Assembly (NCBI RefSeq): GCF_042658845.1
Contig: NZ_JBHSRI010000019.1
Span: forward strand, 1 to 64,000
Length of the DNA stretch: 64,000 nt
Reading direction: 5' to 3'
Source of the DNA: Paenisporosarcina macmurdoensis
GTDB lineage: Bacteria; Bacillota; Bacilli; Bacillales_A; Planococcaceae
Part shown: piece after piece, positions 45,544 through 52,800 of the stretch
How the letters are laid out: each line of letters starts with the position of its first letter
How positions within the stretch are numbered: position 1 is the first letter of the stretch
Notes under the pieces: generated by a model
Seen by the model: the letters and a program-made list of their open reading frames with translations, nothing else
What the model was told of the DNA's origin: nothing
Database searches by the model: none
Program-made: the position numbers and the translations under genes

Positions 45544-46584
45544 TTAAATTGTATCTCTCATCAGCAATTTCAGGTTTTCAGTATATGGCGCACGGACAAT
45601 TCCTTTTTCGGTGATGATGGCTGTGATGTGCTCGGCTGGTGTGACGTCGAAGGCTGGGTTGTAGACTTTTACGTCAGCTGGTGCTGTTAGTTTTCCAAAG
45701 CCTTCGATGACTTCGGATTTATGTCTTTCTTCTATTGGAATACCCGCCCCGGTAGCTGTGTTCAAATCAATGGTTGGTGTTGGTGCTGCGACGTAAAACG
45801 GGATGCCGTAGTGTTTAGCTAAAATAGACACGCTGAGTGTACCGATTTTATTAGCAGTATCACCGTTTGCTGCAACTCGGTCACAGCCTACGATAACGGC
45901 TTGGACTTTGCCTTGTGACATGACCATCGCTGCCATGCTGTCAGTAATGACTGTCACGTCGATGCCTGCTCTGCTTAATTCAAGTGCAGTCAAAGTTGAA
46001 CCTTGTAGACGCGGGCGTGTTTCATCTGCGTATACTTTAAAATTCCATCCTTTTTCTTTGGCTAAGTACATAGGCGCCGTGGCTGTTCCGTACTTCGATG
46101 TCGCGAGAGAGCCAGCGTTACAATGCGTTAAAATTCCGATACCGTCAGATAGTAATGTTAATAAGTTCTCTCCGATGGTGCGGTTGATTTCTTCGTCTTC
46201 TTTATGAATGGCTTTTGCTTCAGCTAATAGCGCGTCTTGATAACTTGCGTCCGTTGCTGTAACTGCTGTCATGCGGTCTAGTGCCCAAAATAAGTTAACA
46301 GCGGTCGGTCTAGACGTAGCTAAATACGCTGCCGTTTTTTGCACTTCATTAACCAAAGCAGCTTGGTCTAGATCTGCTTTGTAATCTCGTACTCCTAGGT
46401 AAACTCCGTATGCCGCCGCGACTCCAATAGCCGGTGCACCGCGGACTTTCATGGTAACGATGGCATCCCACACGCTCTCTGCAGTAGTGAATTCTTCGTA
46501 GACGATGTCATTTGGAAGTTTAGTTTGGTCGAGCAGAACGAGCGCGTCGTTTTTCCATTCGATTGGGTTCAGTGCTTCGGTCAT
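45544..46584 (-). CDS. drdI: 5-deoxyribose-1-phosphate / methylthioribose-1-phosphate isomerase
   Basis: A 346-residue aldose-ketose isomerase of the MtnA/eIF2B-alpha family. Substrate-binding RGAPAIGVAAAYG (about 48), the catalytic Cys in THCNAGSLAT (about 158) and catalytic Asp in GCDRVAANGD (about 238) are present. It converts a 1-phosphorylated 5-substituted ribose to the ribulose. Its ATG overlaps the kinase stop by four bases (ATGA) and AGGAGG is upstream. Without mtnW, mtnX, mtnB or mtnD nearby, a 5-deoxyribose role is preferred, though MtnA activity on methylthioribose-1-phosphate is expected too. Confidence 0.88.
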   Translation of the reverse strand: MTEALNPIEWKNDALVLLDQTKLPNDIVYEEFTTAESVWDAIVTMKVRGAPAIGVAAAYGVYLGVRDYKADLDQAALVNEVQKTAAYLATSRPTAVNLFWALDRMTAVTATDASYQDALLAEAKAIHKEDEEINRTIGENLLTLLSDGIGILTHCNAGSLATSKYGTATAPMYLAKEKGWNFKVYADETRPRLQGSTLTALELSRAGIDVTVITDSMAAMVMSQGKVQAVIVGCDRVAANGDTANKIGTLSVSILAKHYGIPFYVAAPTPTIDLNTATGAGIPIEERHKSEVIEGFGKLTAPADVKVYNPAFDVTPAEHITAIITEKGIVRAPYTENLKLLMRDTI

Positions 46585-47789
46585 TTGTTTTCCTCCTGTT
46601 GTGCGTTTTGGAGTGCCGTTATGTATTGGCCGCCTGTTTGGAATGGGTTGAGGATGAGTTCTGTTGCGACTCGTAAACAGAGACGTTCTGCTTTTAGTCG
46701 GCTTTCGATTGGTTCAATGGTGGTGATGTCTTTTACTTTTGCTAGACCGACTACGCGACGAGCGAGTTCAAGTCCCGCCATGCCTGCTGTGTCTTTTAGT
46801 ATGCTTTGGATATAGTGCTCTTTGAAGTCAGCGTTTTTGGCAACGACTTCAGTAGCATGTTCGTCCCAAGCCGTGCGGAATTTCGTTTCGAATAAATCCA
46901 TGATGTCGAATAAAGTGTTCTCGACCCATTCAGTGAATTCTTTCTGTTCGTAAGCGCGTCCTCTTGCCCATGCAAACATGAGGTTCGCCATGATATTTCC
47001 GATGTCATAGCCCATAGGTCCGAAGAATGCGAATTCAGGATCGATGACTTTCGTGTCGTTTTGATCAATGAAGATCGAGCCTGTATGCAAATCGCCATGA
47101 ACGAGTGACTGGGTGTTGTTCATGAAATGGAACTTCAGTTTTGCGACTTCTACGTGTAGTTCTTCATTAGAATATAGAAGTGTTTGGACGAATTGTTCGT
47201 TGCCAGGTGTAATTTCATTACGGTTAAAATTGTTATGGAACGGCTCCGTGAACACAAGGTCTTCCGAGATTTCACACAGTTCAGGGTTGATGAATGTGCG
47301 GACTAATTCTTTCTTATCTTTATGGTTTAGGACGACGTCTGAAGTGCGCAGTAATGTGTTCACTAGGAAGTCGGTGATGTGTTCAGCGAAATGTGGGAAT
47401 GTCTCAAAGTTAGTCAGCGCTGTGCGCATGATTGTCAGCTTCGATAAGTCTTCCATGACGCAGCAGCTCATCGTTTCATCGAGAAGGTAAATTTCCGGAA
47501 CGAGTCCTGGTGCTAGTTTGTGTTGCAACATTAGTGCTTCCGTTTCTATTTTATTACGGCTAGTTGATAGGACGAATTCGTCTGAAATGCGCGCAGTTGT
47601 CCCCGCTTGTTTGACGATGACTGAGTCGTTGGTTTGGTTGTTGATGACACGGTAGACATAGTTTAAGTTGCCGTCACCGATTTCGGTACAGGTAATAGTT
47701 TGTGCGTGTTTGAAGGAATCTATTTTGAATTGCACATAGTGGATAACGTCGTCGGTGTTCATGAGAAAGTATTGTTCAAAAGTAGGCAT
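46581..47789 (-). CDS. drdK: 5-deoxyribose / methylthioribose kinase
   Basis: A 402-residue kinase of the MtnK type (aminoglycoside-phosphotransferase fold). It carries EIGDGNLNYVYRV as the nucleotide loop (about 38), IVKQAG, the catalytic HGDLHTGSIF (about 230) and the metal-binding DPEFAFFGPMGYD. It phosphorylates C1 of a 5-substituted ribose as the first step. AAAGGAG precedes the ATG. No SAM riboswitch signature is visible upstream, unlike B. subtilis mtnKA, which fits a role outside methionine salvage. Confidence 0.88.
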   Translation of the reverse strand: MPTFEQYFLMNTDDVIHYVQFKIDSFKHAQTITCTEIGDGNLNYVYRVINNQTNDSVIVKQAGTTARISDEFVLSTSRNKIETEALMLQHKLAPGLVPEIYLLDETMSCCVMEDLSKLTIMRTALTNFETFPHFAEHITDFLVNTLLRTSDVVLNHKDKKELVRTFINPELCEISEDLVFTEPFHNNFNRNEITPGNEQFVQTLLYSNEELHVEVAKLKFHFMNNTQSLVHGDLHTGSIFIDQNDTKVIDPEFAFFGPMGYDIGNIMANLMFAWARGRAYEQKEFTEWVENTLFDIMDLFETKFRTAWDEHATEVVAKNADFKEHYIQSILKDTAGMAGLELARRVVGLAKVKDITTIEPIESRLKAERLCLRVATELILNPFQTGGQYITALQNAQQEENK

Positions 47790-47888
47790 GGCGTTGTGCT
47801 CCTTTGAAAGTAGTTTTTTCTATCATATCAGAAGGGAAAGTCTGGGGGTAGTCGTGTCAGGTGGGAAGACTCTACTTCCCTTGATGGA

Positions 47889-48003
47889 AAAGGTTGATTT
47901 CCGCTTCAGACGGACGCTTTCCTCCGATGAAGAGCCACAATTGCCTTTCAAGTTGTGGTCTCTCATCAACACGCAAAAATCTCGCGGGCTCGTTAAAGAA
48001 ATC
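47889..48003 (+). repeat. R4 element (R2 end fused to a hairpin)
   Basis: Begins GGTTGATTTCCGCTTCAGAC, the reverse complement of an R2 end. It then has CTCCGATGAAGAGCCACAA, CAAGTTGTGGTCTC (hairpin arms), CATCAACACG and CTCGCGGGCTCG. It shows that R2 ends and R3/R4 hairpins are interchangeable modules. Confidence 0.7.
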
Positions 48004-48013
48004 TAAGTGAAGT

Positions 48014-48270
48014 AGGTTTTCAGTGCGCTTCGGACGCATTCTCTGCTGCATAATAATCTAGAGAATAAAGAGCTTGGGCTTGTGACTTCGTCACTCGCCC
48101 AAGCTTTCTTTTTTCAGATTATCTTGCGGCTGGAATTCGTCCTTCGCTCCCTGAAAACCTGAACGCTGACAGTTAAGATCGTTTGGGTTACTAGTGAATC
48201 GACACTGTCTTTATGTAGATATTCGGCCGAAGATGGTATTTCGGCCTCTTTCTGCTTGGTTTATTTTCAA
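48014..48270 (+). repeat. R1 element, copy 4
   Basis: Outer arms AGGTTTTCAG (48014) and CTGAAAACCT (to 48160). Central hairpin AGCTTGGGC (48071-48079) with GCCCAAGCT (48097-48105), perfect. Second hairpin GGCCGAAGAT/ATTTCGGCC near 48224-48246, perfect. Confidence 0.92.
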
Positions 48271-48383
48271 GATCTTTTTCTGTAATAACATGTAAAAACG
48301 CGCTTAGAGGAGGATGTTTATGGGCTATAGCAGAACAACCCTAACACTTTATATAGAATTCTTATAATCTTTCTTTTACGAGT

Positions 48384-48854
48384 TTATTCTCTATAACTTT
48401 TCAGGTGCTTTTCATTATATTTTCTAATCCACTCTATATCTATTGGGCCATTTACAATCTCGTAATAATTTCCAACCAGAATATGGACGTGACCCTTTAC
48501 TGCGTGAACAATTATGGGATTTGCATCAGAATTTGAAATGGTAAATTCAAAACTGTCTTTATTTAAATGGTCATTAAAAGCCTCTTCATTTACTTTCTTT
48601 ACTCGGTACTGACTTAAGAACTCTATCAATTCATCGGCTGGTTTCCTATCATTCGTCCACCATTCAGACCATCTGTCTACTGGTATATTATTTCTATCTT
48701 TAGTAAATCCGATTGAATAAAAATCAGTTGGTTTATAACTAATTAAGTCATCTATGTTTCTTTCCCTTAAATCATTAAACGTCTTTAAGGACACAATGAT
48801 GAGTATTAATGTAGTAATTCCAACAATCACGTATGTACGCTTATTTTTTTTCAT
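48384..48854 (-). CDS. hypothetical membrane-anchored protein, 156 residues
   Basis: I do not recognise the family. An N-terminal helix (about residues 8-24, YVIVGITTLILIIVSL) follows a lysine-rich start. The remaining 130 residues are soluble-looking and rich in Asp, Asn and Trp (DRWSEWWTNDRK). No lipobox cysteine is visible, so it is probably anchored by the helix with the bulk outside. GGGGGA precedes the ATG. It lies 23 bases after the SDR gene and may share its transcript. Confidence 0.6.
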   Translation of the reverse strand: MKKNKRTYVIVGITTLILIIVSLKTFNDLRERNIDDLISYKPTDFYSIGFTKDRNNIPVDRWSEWWTNDRKPADELIEFLSQYRVKKVNEEAFNDHLNKDSFEFTISNSDANPIIVHAVKGHVHILVGNYYEIVNGPIDIEWIRKYNEKHLKSYRE

Positions 48855-48877
48855 TCTAATCCCCCAATACGTTCTGA

Positions 48878-49696
48878 TTATCCTTCAAATGGCTTAGGTT
48901 GAGTTCCATCTACATCGGTAAAGCCATATTTTCTCGCTAGATCAGCCACCATTATTGCGTCGCCAGAAAACTTTGATACCGTAGAGTCTGTTGCCAATGC
49001 CACAACTGCACGACCTACAAATGCTGTTGTTTCCGTTGTTCCATCCTCTGGTCCAAAACCTGAATCTATAACTCTTTCTGTTCTCATCCAACCTGGGCAA
49101 ACAGCAACGGCTGAAACGTTGTAGTTCTTTAATTCCTTTGCCATTCCTAGTGTCATTCGATTGATAGCATTCATAGCTAAATCATAATATAAATTACCTG
49201 AAATTTTGTCCTTGATAAAGAATGTGATATTTACAATTAACCCTTTATGGTGTTGCTTCATCAGTGGTACAGCGTATCGAGTTGTCAGCAAATAAGCTTG
49301 CGGTCCAGCACCCATCATCGCATCCCAATGCTCCAATGGTCGTTCCCAAAAATGTCGTCCATCTCCTGATGGTAGAGAACTTTCGGAGCCACCAAATACA
49401 CTATTAACTAAAATATCAATCCGACCATGTTCCCTTTCAATTTGCTCAAACAGGTTTCTCACGTCATTGTCGCTTGTATGGTCACATCGTATAGCGATGC
49501 CTTTACCTCCTCGTGAAGTGACACCATCGGCAGTTTCCTCAATGGTTTCTGATCGATTATCGGTTGTAGCTCCCTTCACACTCCGACCTGTCACATACAC
49601 CGTCGCTCCTGCACTGCCTAGTTCGAAGGCAATCCCTCTTCCCGCTCCACGGGATGCACCTGTAACAACAGCAATCTTCCCTTGTAATGGTTTCAC
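48878..49696 (-). CDS. short-chain dehydrogenase/reductase
   Basis: A 272-residue classical SDR: cofactor motif TGASRGAGRGIA near residue 13, a DILVNSVFG segment in place of NNAG, and a C-terminal extension DVDGTQPKPF. The expected catalytic Tyr-x3-Lys at about residue 170 is replaced: the stretch reads DLAMNAINRMTLGMAKE, with no clear YxxxK. That substitution may mean altered chemistry; YYDLAMNA keeps a tyrosine a few residues earlier. Start GTG at 49696 with AAGGGAG ten bases upstream. The substrate is unknown. Confidence 0.8.
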   Translation of the reverse strand: MKPLQGKIAVVTGASRGAGRGIAFELGSAGATVYVTGRSVKGATTDNRSETIEETADGVTSRGGKGIAIRCDHTSDNDVRNLFEQIEREHGRIDILVNSVFGGSESSLPSGDGRHFWERPLEHWDAMMGAGPQAYLLTTRYAVPLMKQHHKGLIVNITFFIKDKISGNLYYDLAMNAINRMTLGMAKELKNYNVSAVAVCPGWMRTERVIDSGFGPEDGTTETTAFVGRAVVALATDSTVSKFSGDAIMVADLARKYGFTDVDGTQPKPFEG

Positions 49697-49835
49697 ATTT
49701 ACCTAACTCCCTTACCTATCTCAATTTTAAATACAGTATATATTTTTGTTCATAAATAGTGATATTCTTCCATGTTTATTACATTACCATATATTTGATT
49801 TAAATCCTTTTATTAATAAAATAGAGCACGAAAAA

Positions 49836-49868
49836 ACAAAAAGGCTTCCGATTATGGAAGCCTTTTTG
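49836..49868 (-). terminator. bidirectional terminator after the SLH phosphoesterase gene
   Basis: AAAAAGGCTTCC and GGAAGCCTTTTT are perfectly complementary around GATTAT, with A- and T-runs on both sides. It ends the gene at 49888 and insulates the SDR gene. Confidence 0.92.
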
Positions 49869-49887
49869 CATCTGTTATTCTTTTTAC

Positions 49888-52800
49888 TTACTTAATTGAA
49901 TCGAATTTTTCGAGCATTCGATAGAGGACTACTGCTGTTTCTGCTCGGGTTGTTGGTTGCTTTGGATCAAACTTGCCATTTGATCGACCATACATCAAGC
50001 CAAGTTCACTGGCATTCCTGATTGACTGTTTAGCATAGTCATTTATTTTAGTGTCGTCTTTGTATTTCTTGTTATTTGGTAAGTTGTTTAGTAAATCCGG
50101 ATTTGAGAGTTCTACTCCTCGCATCATCATTGCGGCCATTTGTTCACGTGTAATGTTAGCATCAGCATCAAAAGAGCCGTCATTTTTGCCAAATACGATG
50201 CCCGCTTTATGTGCCGCTTCTATTTGTTGAGCAGCCCATTTTTTAGTGACTGGAACATCTTTGAATGTTCCTTTGTATTCTTCTACTGGCAGTTGAAGCG
50301 CTCTGACCAGAAGGACAGCAAATTCTGCTCGAGTCAAGCGTTGTTCGGGTGCAAATGTATCGATTGTTTTACCTGCTGTAATAAAACGAGAAGCTAGAGA
50401 GTCGATTTCATTTTTTGCCCAGTGGTTCGTTGTATCTCTAAATACAGCATTTGCTGTCATTACTGTGAACTGGGAAAAGTGGTTCGTTGGAACTGTCCAG
50501 TAGCCATTTTCCAACTTGCCGCCTAAGTAAGTCCAGGCTTTAGCCTTTTGGTCATAAGAAATTGCGGTTGTTTTATTAGGATTGACTGTCCCATTTACTT
50601 TGAGTTTTAGGTTAATCGAATCGTCAGTTGAACTGATTTCATTGATTCCTGCAAATAATGAAATATCCACGATATCACTGAATCGTTTTCCTGCTGGAAG
50701 TCCATCTTGTTCACTTTGGACGATTACTTCTAGTGCAATAAAGTCTTGATTTTGTTTTTGTAATTCTTTCAAAACAGTTACTGGCACTGTTATTTCATGA
50801 CCGTTCAAAAGGATAAATCGCAATGCTTGATTAGCTGTAATCGCTACGTTTAGTAGGTCTTTTTGAATAACCCATTTGACCTGTTGTTGTGATGCTTGAT
50901 CAATGGTCCAGTAGTCATTTGTTTTGATGAGTTGCTCTTCTGTAACGTTAACCACTTGGTCATCTGTAACAGGTGGAATAGGCGTTGGTGTTGGATTTTG
51001 CCCGCCATTGTTATTCCCTTGGTCGCTAGTTGTGAAAGCAGCAACATCCGATCGCATTTCACCACCAAATGAGTCTTTCACTTGAACATACCAGCCATGT
51101 TCTTTCGCGCGTTCAAGATTTTTCCAATTCGTTTCTGCAATGGATCCATCCTGTATATTTTTCACTTCGCCAATCAGTTCATTGGTGAATACTTCCACTT
51201 TGAACATGTCTGTAGCTACTACTTTTTCTTTCGGTGTTAGATCTGTTTCAATCGTAAATTCGTCTTTCCCTGGATAGTCTACCGGGTTGTAGTAATTGTA
51301 TTGATCTAAATAGGGTGAGTATGTTTGCATATGGATTTTGTTATCTACTGGATTGACTTTCATTAGGCGAACAAATCCTTGTCCTCCTTCAGGTCCTCCT
51401 TGGTAGTCTGCAAGCATTTGGTACACTTTACGATCGGCAATTCCGTCTGCGTCATCATCGATTTCATCAACAAGTGTTTCTGCATCGTGGTAATGGCCTG
51501 ACAGAACGGCGATGACGTTGGCATTTGGTGTAACGACATCTTTAAATAGTTGATCGCCAATCGGACTGCGATTTCCAGAAACTAATAAGTATTCATGGAA
51601 AGACAGAATCGCTTTTCTTTCTGGGTGCTCAGCTAGAATTTTGTTCATCCAAGCTATATCTTCATCATTTACGCCCCAGCCCATATACATCATGATAAAG
51701 TCATTGCCATTTGAGCTAATTAAATCGTAATGTCCACGGTTATTTTTATACGATTCCCCGTAGTAGTCTTTATCGTTAAAGCGTTGTTCTCCAAAATATT
51801 TACCGTATTCATTATAGTCTCCTGTTTTTTGACCCACGTCATGATTTCCAGCTAATACACCGTAAGGAATGGCTGCTTCGTCAAGAGTTCCCATGAATGT
51901 ATCTGCTCGATCCCACTGGATTTGTTGATCGGCTTCATCCACTAAATCGCCCGTATGGAAGACGTATTTCAAGTTCAGGTTGTCTTTAGCTTCCGCCATC
52001 CATTTCGTCATTTTGTCGAATATTTGCGGGTAGCTTTCAGAATAATACTGAGTGTCTGACATCCAGATAAATGAATAATCAAATTCAGTCGTAGATGCAA
52101 TTTCATCTTGTACCATTACTTGTACTTTTCCGTCTTTAACAAAGTCAGTTCCAGTGACAGTTCCCTGTAAGGTAAAGTTCTTATCGTCTTTTGCAATTTT
52201 CCATTGTTGCAGTTCCCATAATGCATTTGTATGATTCCATACATACATGGAAACTTTTCTGCCGATGAGTGACTTCCCTTCCCAGCTCAGGACAATTTCG
52301 TCATCTTGATCAATCTCTTCACCGACGGCTACTTCAAATCGGTGATACGGGAATTTTTCAAGAGAAGAGGTTTCAACGTATTCACCATCTGCTTTTGCCA
52401 TCTTGTCTTTCGCTGTGACAACTGTTTCTCCAGCAGGAATCAGCTCTTTTGGAGGTTCTCGGTCTGCGCTGTTTTCAAAGATTGACACGACTTCTTCGTC
52501 CGCTTCAATCTTATGTCCTTCATAGAAAGACACATCTAGGCTGTCTTTTGTCGGATCGCTTACTTTTACTTGTAAATTCGCATTGTTCGGATTGACGTTT
52601 CCAGTGCCGTCTTTAGGTGAAATGACTTCTGGTGTATATGGTTGTTCTTCCACAACTTTAAAGGTAACGTCTTGCTTCCCTTCATTTAAGGCAACATCTT
52701 TCGCTATAAATGACACGGTATGTTCACCTGGCGTCATTTTTGCAGAAGATGTTTCAAAAGGCAATGTGATTTCTTCGCCATCGAGCATAGCCGTTAAGCT

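Noticed and set aside
47790..47888. SAM riboswitch before the MtnK-like gene
   Set aside because: I looked for the conserved AGAGGTGGAGGGA-type words and stem on the minus strand and found none.
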